Assembly (NCBI RefSeq): GCF_016907915.1
Contig: NZ_JAFBCW010000014.1
Span: forward strand, 1 to 64,000
From: Desulforadius tongensis
GTDB taxonomy: Bacteria; Bacillota; Desulfotomaculia; Desulfotomaculales; Desulfohalotomaculaceae
Direction of reading: 5' to 3'
Length of the DNA stretch: 64,000 bases
Of this stretch, positions 24,888-32,825 are shown in pieces; the first letter of the stretch is position 1, and every line of letters starts with the position of its first letter. The notes under the pieces were generated by a model that searched no databases, was not told the origin of the DNA, and worked only from the letters and a program-made list of their open reading frames with translations. The position numbers and the translations under genes are program-made.

Positions 24888-27873
24888 TGCAGTTCCCCCC
24901 TTGGTTTTCAATATCGCTGCAGAACTGCTTGTAACTGCAGTGGTAGCAGTTCCCTGGTTGGGCCAGAAATTCACCCTGGCAGATCTGCTCTATCACTTCA
25001 TGAAACTTATCCCTAACCACTCCATTTAAAATACCTGGACATATTTCTTTATCACCGCTTCCTCCACCTACCAGTTGGAATGTTCGTGGAGTAGGTTCCT
25101 CTTTTAAATAGTAAAGTGTCAACCGGGATATATTTATGCCCGGCATCACCTCTTTTAAAGCCCAGTAATAAATCGGCAGCTGCAGGTCTTCAGGTTTGTA
25201 CTCACCATCACCAGAGGGCATAAATTTTTTGCGCAGTGTTTTATATGCAGCCGCCTTACTTGTTTTATAATCTATAACTTCATAGCTTCCATCAGGTAGT
25301 TTGTCAATTCTATCAATAAATCCCCTGAGGTTAAAGTTATCTGTCTGCCATTTAATGCTGTGTTCCCTGTAAACAACTTCTCTACCGTCTTCCCAGTACT
25401 CTTTTTCCCTTTCCAGGTAAGAAAAAACCATTTCTTTAGCCCTGCGCTGCTGGTCTTTCCCCACCAGCAGGTGACTGAATTCATACTTGTTTACAACGCC
25501 CTGCAGTATCCGCTCCATTTCTTTTCCCAAATCTTCACTGGAAGATAAAAATGGGTATTTATCATGAAATTTCTCCAGTACACTATGCACCAGCGAGCCA
25601 AATGTCAAGTTTTCATTCCCCTGCTCTTCCAGGCGCAGCACCTTACTGAAGAAGAACTGCCTGGGACAATTTAAAAAATCCCTGATGCCGGAAGCACTGA
25701 CATAAGGTGCTCCTTCAAACTGCACTGGTTCCTGGGGCAGGGGTATGAAAAACTCCGGTTTAACTTTCTCCTCCGGCAGATTGTCAAAATATTCCCTGCC
25801 CCTAAGTATTTCTTCCACGCCCTTATATAAACAGCGTGCTGCTAAAACGCAGGCAGCAGTGTTTTTACCGTAGTTAACCAGAGGCAGTTCCATACCTGCT
25901 GCGGCTTTGGCTTTATTCTCAGGTTCTTCCCAGCCCAAACCATGCTTAAGCGCATTTTCCCTGCAGATATCTTCAAAATTCAGAAGCCGGTATACATATA
26001 CAGAAGGTATTGCTTCCGGCCTGCCGGGGTATTCCTTGGCAAAGGAAATATATACCCTCTCTTTAGCTGCCTTTAAAGCTTGGATAAAAAATTGTTCTTC
26101 CTGCTTCTTAATTTGTTCACTGGTCAGTACCCCGGCTGGTTTCAGCGGCCCCATGCCATTAAATAATATTTTGATTTCACTGCTTGAAAAATAGTGCTGT
26201 GGACTGCGCGGCGCAGGAATTATACCGTCTACTGCTCCCAGAATAAATACATACTTTCTTTCTATGCTTTCTGCCCGCCTGATATTAGCCACAGCCACTG
26301 CTGCAGTTTCTTCCTTTTGTTCTTGGTGTATTATCCTAAAGCCCGACTGTTCCCAGACATTTAAAAAGTCTTCAACAGTAAGCTTCCTACCACAGGTCTC
26401 CCGCAGTGAGTTTATATAACGGGCTGATGTAATGGTTTCTTTTATCCTATTTACAGCACTGCGTCCATCTTCACTGCCAGCAGCAAGCAGGTACAGCTTA
26501 AATTTTTTTACCACCTGCTCCACTGCTTCCACTGCACTATCCTGCCCGTTTCTGTGGGCTAGGTCTAAAACAGCTTTAACTGCTTTCCGGTGGTCAACTT
26601 CCAGATCATTTATCATGCTTTTAAGATATTCAATTAATCGGATCCCTTCTTCCCTGGCAGCAGCAATCCAACGCCTGCACTGGTAACTATCAATTCCAAC
26701 AACGGGAGAAGTAAGCAGCTGGTAAAGCCGGTTGTCATCAGCAGGGTCCAGAATGAATTTTAATGTATTAATAATAAATTTTAAATAAGTGTCTTGATAC
26801 CACCGTTCAACTATATCAGCATAGTATAAAATTCCATTGTTTTTTAATATTTCTAAAAGGTTAGGATGATTATTTAAGTCACGGTAAAAAACAGCACAGT
26901 CTTCCAGGGCTGCCCCGCTGTTTAGCAATTCTTTTATTTTAGAGGCCAGCCATGTCACTTCATCCACTGACTTTTCTGCCGGTACCAGCACTGTTTCCGG
27001 TTTGGCAGATACAGCCTTCAGTGACGGCTCAAAAAAAAGTGACACCACTGCCGTCAACCCCTGCTGTGCGCCGGTAATTTTTTTAACTTCTTTGTGCCCC
27101 AATCCGAAAAAAGATAATACATCCCAAAGTTCTTCACCTTGTGAGTTTGCTAGATAATCAACAGCATCTATATAAGCTGTTACATTTGAACCATTATCTG
27201 ATAGTAGTTTTATCAGTTTGAGGTAAACAACATCTATATCCTGGGCACCGGCCAGTATTATGTATTTGAATTTACCTGCTAAGTGTTTGGCCAGCTGCAG
27301 GTCATTTTCTAATTGGTTAAGCAGCAGCTGGGTTAGCCCCTGGGGGGTATAATTCCCGGTTTTTTGACACAAATTTTTAAAACTAGCATAGATGTTTGCC
27401 ATGTCTATGAATTTTGAGTTGCCTTCAACCTGGGCCCATTTTTTAAAATCCCCTGCGCTGATGTTATTTAGTTCCAGCATATTGGCAAAATTCATGGCCT
27501 GCAGTAAAAATGATCTTTTGCCCTGCACGGATTTAAAAACACTTTGCAGTTCTACCCGTCCAGCTGCTTCTTGGAATAATACATACTGCTTCCAACCTCT
27601 AATAAATTCAAGATCTCGTTTTAAGTTAAGGGGATACCTGTACCTAAGTTTGCTGCTAAAACCTGCACCGGTTAATACCCATAATTCACCATAACCGTTT
27701 GGTAAGAGATTAATAATTTCCTTCTTAATACCTTCAACTATCTTTCGCCTGGAAGCCAGTATTAATATGTTTTCAGCAGCAGCACCTTTTCCCAGTAATT
27801 TACTAACCTCTTTCATTACCTGTTCTTTAATGCTTTCACCCGGGGAGATTATTTCTGCATGCAAAACCTTCAC
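24880..27873 (-). CDS. AddB-like subunit with iron-sulfur PD-(D/E)XK nuclease
   Basis: This 997-residue protein starts MKVLHAEIISPGESIKEQ. It has the AddB/Rep-like inactive-helicase layout but no visible Walker A (GxxGxGKT): the matching region reads GKGAAAENILILASRR. The C-terminal nuclease has FIDRIDKLPDG and YEVIDYKTSK, with the iron-staple pattern NCPRQFFFS plus CYHCSYKQFC (C-x2-C-x5-C). It most likely forms a heterodimer with the overlapping UvrD-like gene, analogous to AddAB or mycobacterial AdnAB, in double-strand-break repair and possibly phage DNA degradation. First gene of the operon; the 290-base upstream gap carries only hairpins. Confidence 0.82.
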   Translation of the reverse strand: MKVLHAEIISPGESIKEQVMKEVSKLLGKGAAAENILILASRRKIVEGIKKEIINLLPNGYGELWVLTGAGFSSKLRYRYPLNLKRDLEFIRGWKQYVLFQEAAGRVELQSVFKSVQGKRSFLLQAMNFANMLELNNISAGDFKKWAQVEGNSKFIDMANIYASFKNLCQKTGNYTPQGLTQLLLNQLENDLQLAKHLAGKFKYIILAGAQDIDVVYLKLIKLLSDNGSNVTAYIDAVDYLANSQGEELWDVLSFFGLGHKEVKKITGAQQGLTAVVSLFFEPSLKAVSAKPETVLVPAEKSVDEVTWLASKIKELLNSGAALEDCAVFYRDLNNHPNLLEILKNNGILYYADIVERWYQDTYLKFIINTLKFILDPADDNRLYQLLTSPVVGIDSYQCRRWIAAAREEGIRLIEYLKSMINDLEVDHRKAVKAVLDLAHRNGQDSAVEAVEQVVKKFKLYLLAAGSEDGRSAVNRIKETITSARYINSLRETCGRKLTVEDFLNVWEQSGFRIIHQEQKEETAAVAVANIRRAESIERKYVFILGAVDGIIPAPRSPQHYFSSSEIKILFNGMGPLKPAGVLTSEQIKKQEEQFFIQALKAAKERVYISFAKEYPGRPEAIPSVYVYRLLNFEDICRENALKHGLGWEEPENKAKAAAGMELPLVNYGKNTAACVLAARCLYKGVEEILRGREYFDNLPEEKVKPEFFIPLPQEPVQFEGAPYVSASGIRDFLNCPRQFFFSKVLRLEEQGNENLTFGSLVHSVLEKFHDKYPFLSSSEDLGKEMERILQGVVNKYEFSHLLVGKDQQRRAKEMVFSYLEREKEYWEDGREVVYREHSIKWQTDNFNLRGFIDRIDKLPDGSYEVIDYKTSKAAAYKTLRKKFMPSGDGEYKPEDLQLPIYYWALKEVMPGINISRLTLYYLKEEPTPRTFQLVGGGSGDKEICPGILNGVVRDKFHEVIEQICQGEFLAQPGNCYHCSYKQFCSDIENQGGNCSE

Positions 27874-28047
27874 TCCCTAAAAATAGTATGTACCCGCGGT
27901 TCCGTTATATTTTAATGTCATTAAACCCAATTCTGCACTCTTTCTGCTGCATCCCAAAAAGCAGTTAAACAGCCTGCAGTTTCATTCGACATCAATCAAG
28001 TTATTTCTTTCTTAATTCATATAACATACAGCTACATTGTAACACAC

Positions 28048-28084
28048 AGCAAGAAACCGGGCTTTGAATGACCGGTCTCTTGCT
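28048..28084. other. Hairpin upstream of the AddB-like gene
   Basis: AGCAAGA-aa-CCGG pairs with CCGG-tc-TCTTGCT across an 11-base loop. On the plus strand it is followed by ATTTCTTCTC, weakly terminator-like. No plus-strand gene ends nearby, so its role is unclear. Confidence 0.4.
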
Positions 28085-28126
28085 ATTTCTTCTCAATCTC
28101 TTCGTAAGTCTTTTGAGTGGTAAAAA

Positions 28127-28153
28127 GCAATTACCCTTTCGAAGAGCAATTGC
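28127..28153 (-). terminator. Terminator at the end of the hydantoin operon
   Basis: On the minus strand GCAATTGCTCTT pairs with AAGGGTAATTGC (two G-U pairs) and is followed by TTTTTACC. It lies 10 bases after the permease stop codon. Confidence 0.75.
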
Positions 28154-28162
28154 CTTTTTGTG

Positions 28163-29512
28163 TTAAATATTTGGACTTATACTTTCCTGCTTTTTAAATT
28201 CATTCCAATGCTCCGGGGTAAAATGATCCAGTGCAGCTTTTGCTTTAACCTTCATGCATACATAATAAGATATCCCTGTTGCAATCAAAGATTGAACCGC
28301 CGGCAGCCCCATGGGGTTAACATATTGTGTGTAGTAACCAAACAGGGTGCCAACAACAATTGCGATTGTAGCCATCCAGTTCCAACCTGGGTTGTCCACC
28401 CATTCCTGATTTCTAACTAAGAAGAAATCTACAAATATAACACCGGCAATAGCGGGGTAAATTAGGGCGGTCATATAAAGGAAATCCATAAAGTAATCCA
28501 AAATTCCGGCCAAGGCTGCACCAATGGCAATTAAAGTACCGATGAAAGTAAGCAGGGCACGGCCTTTACCTGAATTTACGTTCAACAAATTAGCTAATGC
28601 TAAACCCATGCTGTAATTATTAACTAATTGACTGGTCCAGGTGGCAAACCATAAAATAAGGAAACCCCAGAAAGGAAAACCAAGGTTAACCATTACCTGA
28701 ACAATATCCGCACTTCCAACCCCCACTGACATAATGGCCCCTACATAAAATAATGGAAATCCGACACCAATAATACCAAGGGGGATTAAAATATTATCTT
28801 TTATTTTCGGTTTTGCATAACGGGTATAGTCAGAAGAAATTACCCATTGGGAAACATTTACCCCTATCACCAGACTAACAGCCGCTAAGAAAGTCATGGT
28901 CGGCTCCGGGGACCAAGAGGATATTTTTTCCCAACCGATGTTTTTTAAGGCCAAAATTATGCTGGCGATAACCAGTATTAACCCTGCGGGAACAGCTAAA
29001 TAATCTGTCCATTTCATGGAAGAATAACCAATAATTGATGGAATTGCAAATATTAAACCTATAACTACAGTAACCACTGCCCAGGCTAACCATTGTTTAG
29101 TGTAATCAATACCAACCATTACAGAAATTGCATTTCCGGCAACAGATGTCTGAACCGCCCACCAGCCAAGGGATACAATAAAAATTGTCAAAGCTACAAT
29201 AACTTTAGCCTGTGCAGACCCAAAGCTGGAACGGGCGATAACTGAAGAAGATCGACCCGTTTTAGCTCCAATATACCCGCCGATGGCATTGCCAGCCCAT
29301 TGGAATACTATTAAAGCTGTAAAGAGGATCCAAAATACTGATGACAAACCAAAACTTGCTGTAAGCATGGCGCCCACCATCAACACCGGAATGGTGAATT
29401 CTAATCCGCCGAAAATCATAGCCGGTGTTAACCAATGCTGTCTTTCAGACATAGGGATTGACGCCAAAGCTGTATCCCTTTCCATTGAACTGTTTATTTT
29501 TTTCTCTTCCAA
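28163..29512 (-). CDS. NCS1-family nucleobase/hydantoin permease (CodB-like)
   Basis: This 449-residue transporter has about twelve membrane segments. The N-terminal MSERQHWLTPAMIFGGLEF, then GGYIGAKTGRSSSVIARSSFG and SLGWWAVQTSVAGNAI, match the NCS1 cytosine/purine/allantoin/hydantoin group. It is the last gene of the hyu operon, 72 bases downstream of the M24 gene and closed by a terminator. The neighbours make a hydantoin or related ring more likely than cytosine as substrate, because no cytosine deaminase is present; this is inference. Two short pieces of this gene reappear in the mosaic at 38389-38579. Confidence 0.88.
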   Translation of the reverse strand: MEEKKINSSMERDTALASIPMSERQHWLTPAMIFGGLEFTIPVLMVGAMLTASFGLSSVFWILFTALIVFQWAGNAIGGYIGAKTGRSSSVIARSSFGSAQAKVIVALTIFIVSLGWWAVQTSVAGNAISVMVGIDYTKQWLAWAVVTVVIGLIFAIPSIIGYSSMKWTDYLAVPAGLILVIASIILALKNIGWEKISSWSPEPTMTFLAAVSLVIGVNVSQWVISSDYTRYAKPKIKDNILIPLGIIGVGFPLFYVGAIMSVGVGSADIVQVMVNLGFPFWGFLILWFATWTSQLVNNYSMGLALANLLNVNSGKGRALLTFIGTLIAIGAALAGILDYFMDFLYMTALIYPAIAGVIFVDFFLVRNQEWVDNPGWNWMATIAIVVGTLFGYYTQYVNPMGLPAVQSLIATGISYYVCMKVKAKAALDHFTPEHWNEFKKQESISPNI

Positions 29513-29584
29513 AAATTTTCCCTCCTTATTTCAATGTTTAACGTTATATGCAAATTATCTAATAAATAAATGAATATGTTTTTG

Positions 29585-30670
29585 CTAACCTACTCTGATT
29601 AATTCCCGTGGATAATTGTTCAATCTTTCAGCACCTTCACTGGTAACCACCACAATGTCTTCAATTCTAACGCCGAATTTACCGGGTAAATAAATACCGG
29701 GTTCAACACTGACAACCATTCCTTCTTCTAATAACCGGGAGTTAGTTGGTGCCAAATATGGTTCCTCATGAACCTCCATCCCAATACCATGGCCGGTGCG
29801 ATGGGTAAAGTACGAACCATATCCTGCTTTGTCAATGATGTTTCGGGCCACCTGGTCAATATCTTTCATTGGTACACCGGGCTTAATGGCTTTAACTGCT
29901 TCATCCTGTGCCTTTTGAACTACACTATAAACCTCTTTGAATTCCCGGCTTGGTTCGCCAATAATAAAGGTGCGAGTAATATCAGAACAATAATGTTCCT
30001 TAATTCCACCCATATCGATAACAACTGAATCTCCTTCTTTAAGAACAGTATCATCTGGGTGGTGATGTGGAACTGCTGCATTACTTCCGGCAGCTACAAT
30101 TGCATCAAAGGAAAGTTGGTCAACTCCCTTTTGTTTGAAGAGACTTTCAATCTCTCGCACCACTTCTTTTTCTGTTATTCCAGGCTTTAATAATTTGCTT
30201 ACACTGTCCATAATTTGATCAGCGCAAAGTGCAGAATCTTTCAAATATTTTAGTTCCAGATTGTCTTTTTTAAGGCGCAGTGCTCCTAGAATATTATCAC
30301 TTCCAACAAAGGAAAGTGGTAATAGACTCATCAGTTGAATCAAATTCCCACTTGGCCACTGATTATCAATAGATACTTTTCCCTTTTCAGGTAATAAATT
30401 AGCTAATAATTCAATAGGTGAGTCTCCGTCTTTCCAAAACAACCTGTCAACACTCTTGGGTGGATTAACCTGCTCCTTGGTCATTTCATGAACAATCATT
30501 GTAGGTGTACCTGTTTTAGGGATTACAATAGCTTGTAACCTTTCATGAGAATCGAGCCATGTTCCGCTAAAGTAGAAAAAGTTCGGGGAAGAAGTGACAA
30601 CTACTGCATCTATTTCATTTTCTGCAAGCAATCTCCGGGCCTTTACAAATCTCTGTTCAAAAATATTCAA
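29585..30670 (-). CDS. M24 metallohydrolase (Xaa-Pro peptidase/creatinase fold)
   Basis: This 361-residue pita-bread enzyme has a creatinase N-terminal domain (1-125) and a C-terminal catalytic domain carrying the five usual metal ligands: Asp in VVIDMGG, Asp in CSDITRTF, His in GHGIGMEVHE, Glu in VSVEPGIY and Glu in GVRIEDIVV. All ligands being present favours a metal-dependent peptidase over metal-free creatinase. Inside a hydantoinase operon it may hydrolyse the ring-opened product or a dipeptide-like amide; annotation as Xaa-Pro dipeptidase is the family default. It is separated from the cupin gene by a stem-loop. Confidence 0.85.
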   Translation of the reverse strand: MNIFEQRFVKARRLLAENEIDAVVVTSSPNFFYFSGTWLDSHERLQAIVIPKTGTPTMIVHEMTKEQVNPPKSVDRLFWKDGDSPIELLANLLPEKGKVSIDNQWPSGNLIQLMSLLPLSFVGSDNILGALRLKKDNLELKYLKDSALCADQIMDSVSKLLKPGITEKEVVREIESLFKQKGVDQLSFDAIVAAGSNAAVPHHHPDDTVLKEGDSVVIDMGGIKEHYCSDITRTFIIGEPSREFKEVYSVVQKAQDEAVKAIKPGVPMKDIDQVARNIIDKAGYGSYFTHRTGHGIGMEVHEEPYLAPTNSRLLEEGMVVSVEPGIYLPGKFGVRIEDIVVVTSEGAERLNNYPRELIRVG

Positions 30671-30700
30671 ACCTTCACCTCCTACATAAATTGTTTTTAT

Positions 30701-30730
30701 CGGGGTCCTGCCTTAATAGACAAGACCCCG
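30701..30730. other. Intercistronic stem-loop in the hydantoin operon
   Basis: CGGGGTC pairs perfectly with GACCCCG across a 16-base loop in the 66-base gap between the cupin and M24 genes. On the minus strand it is followed by ATAAAAAC, not a T-run, so it looks like a processing or stabilising hairpin rather than a terminator. Confidence 0.55.
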
Positions 30731-30736
30731 ACTAAT

Positions 30737-31072
30737 TTATCGTTTAATTATAGCCCACACTATTTCACAATCTTCATTACCATCGTTAATTGACCAGTGT
30801 TCTTCTCCGGCGGGAATAAAGGCAGCCTGTCCCCCGGACAGCCTATACTCTTTGCCACCGCTTACAGAAAGCAGCGAGCCTTTGAGTATTAAGGAATACT
30901 CATCACCATCATGGGCACCTGCACCTTCAGCAGGAACCCTGGTTCCCGGTGGTATCACTACTGTTCCAAAGGTTACTTTCGCATCTTTATCAACATTTTC
31001 ACCAAACAAGGTTTTTATAATGATATCGGAGCGCTTATCTGCCTCTACATCTGCCGCAGTTACTATTTTCAA
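30737..31072 (-). CDS. Small cupin protein
   Basis: This 111-residue single-domain cupin has the two cupin motifs: GAHDGDEYSLILKG (G-x-H-x-E-like, with His and Glu ligands) and GQAAFIPAGEEHWSIN (G-x5-P-x-G-x2-H). A metal-binding beta barrel of this size is often an isomerase or a sensing accessory in catabolic operons. Its start follows the HyuB stop by three bases, so it belongs to the hydantoin operon. The reaction is unknown; a racemase/isomerase-like accessory role is possible. Confidence 0.78.
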   Translation of the reverse strand: MKIVTAADVEADKRSDIIIKTLFGENVDKDAKVTFGTVVIPPGTRVPAEGAGAHDGDEYSLILKGSLLSVSGGKEYRLSGGQAAFIPAGEEHWSINDGNEDCEIVWAIIKR

Positions 31073-31075
31073 TTA

Positions 31076-32821
31076 CTATTCTCTCCTTTGACGCTCTTCT
31101 GTGAAGCCTTCTACTGCAAAGGTTTCAGGGTTAATTATTACACCATAATCTTCCCTTGCTTGTTCTACGGTGATAAATTCATTCTTCACATCCATCGCTA
31201 CCTTCTCAGGGTTGCGTTTCAAGGGATCCCCATATCCCCCGCCTGTGGCGGTGATTAAGCGAACAACATCGTTTTTATTCAGTGGGTAGCGCGCACATTT
31301 ACCAAACGGCCCGTCTTTTTCACCATTGGCCTTTATGATTTCAAACTCATTGCGCGAACCGTCTTTTCCGCCGTTGAACCCCCAGGGTAGAAACTTATGA
31401 CGGCCAAAGGTTGCCGTCAGCATCTGATTATCAGTCATTGCCCTGTAAGAACGGATAACACCGGAGCCGCCGCGGTATTCACCTGCACCAGCACCGTCCG
31501 CACGGAAGCTGTATTCGTCAACCATAATTCCATAGCGGGTTTCAGCAACTTCAACCGGTACGTTAAAGGTTTCACCGTCACCGATACAGAATTGGCCTGC
31601 TTCCCCGTCTTTGCCCTGACCGGCACCCCAACCACCAACGGATGGTTCTACAATCAAGAACGGCTCATTGGTATCCTGGTGCATACCGGCAACAATTACA
31701 GCACATACAGATAACAGGTGACCCGCTGTCAGGCGATGGGGAACTACCGGGGCCAACGCCTTCCAAACCAAATCGGTACCGTAAGCCATAGTTTTCCAAT
31801 AAGTTGATACTGCTGCCGGACGCTCACAAGAAAATATTGACCCTTTTTCGGCTATAATCTCAAGCGGGCGGAAAATCCCGTCATTCACATCCTGTGATGG
31901 GTTTGTAACGGCCAAAAATACTGTTCGTACCGCAGAAACAAGAGCTGCATAAGAAGTGTTAACCGGCCCCAGCACCTGGGGATGACTGCCTGTAAAGTCA
32001 CAGATAAATTTGTCATCGGTAATGGTAACTTTAACCTGCACTTTAAGCGGGCCATTGCCCAAGCCATCATCATCAATGTAGTCCACTGCTTCAAAAGTTC
32101 CTTTTGGCAGTTTGGCTAATTCTTTGCGGGTAATTTGTTCACCATGTTCAAGTAAACGGTCGATGGATGCTAATACCAAATCTTTACCATATTTGCCGCA
32201 AAGTTCAATAAAACGTCTTTCTCCGGTTCGGAGCGCAGCAACTTGAGCCCACATATCCCCTAATGAAAGATCAGGGAAACGAACATTGGCAGCAATAATA
32301 TCTACCAGAGGTTGGTTTACTTTACCCTCCTCAAAGAGCTTAACACATGGGAACTGCAGTCCTTCCTGGTATATCTCGGTAGAGTCAGTGGTCCAGGATC
32401 CGGGATCCTTACCGCCCACTTCTGTCCAGTGTGCTTTATTGGCTGAAAACGCTACCAGTTCCCCCTTATAGAAAATAGGCATTACCAAACCCACGTCAGA
32501 AAGGTGGGAACCGCCGCCCATATAGGGGTCGTTAATAATAATGATGTCTCCCGGCTTAAGGTCTCCTTCTTTATTAAACTTCTCTAATGTCGCTTTAACC
32601 ATAAAGGTAAGCAATCCGATAAACCCTGTTACACCGTTGCCCTGGGTAAGAAGGTTTCCTTTGGCGTCCGTCAGACCGCTGGCATAGTCCAGCACCTCGT
32701 AAATAATTGGGCTCATGGAAGTACGGGCCAGGGCATAAAACATTTCATCACCAATTGCGGTAAGTGAATCCTTTACTATATCAAGGGTAAACGGATCAAT
32801 ATTAATATTTTGATTGGTCAT
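31076..32821 (-). CDS. hyuB: Hydantoinase B / oxoprolinase subunit B family protein
   Basis: This 581-residue HyuB-family subunit begins IDPFTLDIVKDSLTAIGDEM and carries GDIIIINDPYMGGGSHLSD, KAHWTEVGGKDPGSW, the GxxPQVxGPVNT segment and the C-terminal TATGGGYGDP. With HyuA it forms an ATP-dependent cyclic-amide hydrolase acting on N-methylhydantoin, hydantoins, 5-oxoproline or acetophenone-type substrates, depending on the subfamily. It is separated from hyuA by four bases. The overall length matches bacterial HyuB (520-600). Confidence 0.9.
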   Translation of the reverse strand: MTNQNINIDPFTLDIVKDSLTAIGDEMFYALARTSMSPIIYEVLDYASGLTDAKGNLLTQGNGVTGFIGLLTFMVKATLEKFNKEGDLKPGDIIIINDPYMGGGSHLSDVGLVMPIFYKGELVAFSANKAHWTEVGGKDPGSWTTDSTEIYQEGLQFPCVKLFEEGKVNQPLVDIIAANVRFPDLSLGDMWAQVAALRTGERRFIELCGKYGKDLVLASIDRLLEHGEQITRKELAKLPKGTFEAVDYIDDDGLGNGPLKVQVKVTITDDKFICDFTGSHPQVLGPVNTSYAALVSAVRTVFLAVTNPSQDVNDGIFRPLEIIAEKGSIFSCERPAAVSTYWKTMAYGTDLVWKALAPVVPHRLTAGHLLSVCAVIVAGMHQDTNEPFLIVEPSVGGWGAGQGKDGEAGQFCIGDGETFNVPVEVAETRYGIMVDEYSFRADGAGAGEYRGGSGVIRSYRAMTDNQMLTATFGRHKFLPWGFNGGKDGSRNEFEIIKANGEKDGPFGKCARYPLNKNDVVRLITATGGGYGDPLKRNPEKVAMDVKNEFITVEQAREDYGVIINPETFAVEGFTEERQRRE

Positions 32822-32825
32822 TTCA

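Noticed and set aside
29540-29585. Separate promoter for the NCS1 permease
   Set aside because: The gap is AT-rich but shows no convincing -35/-10 pair; the operon reading is simpler.
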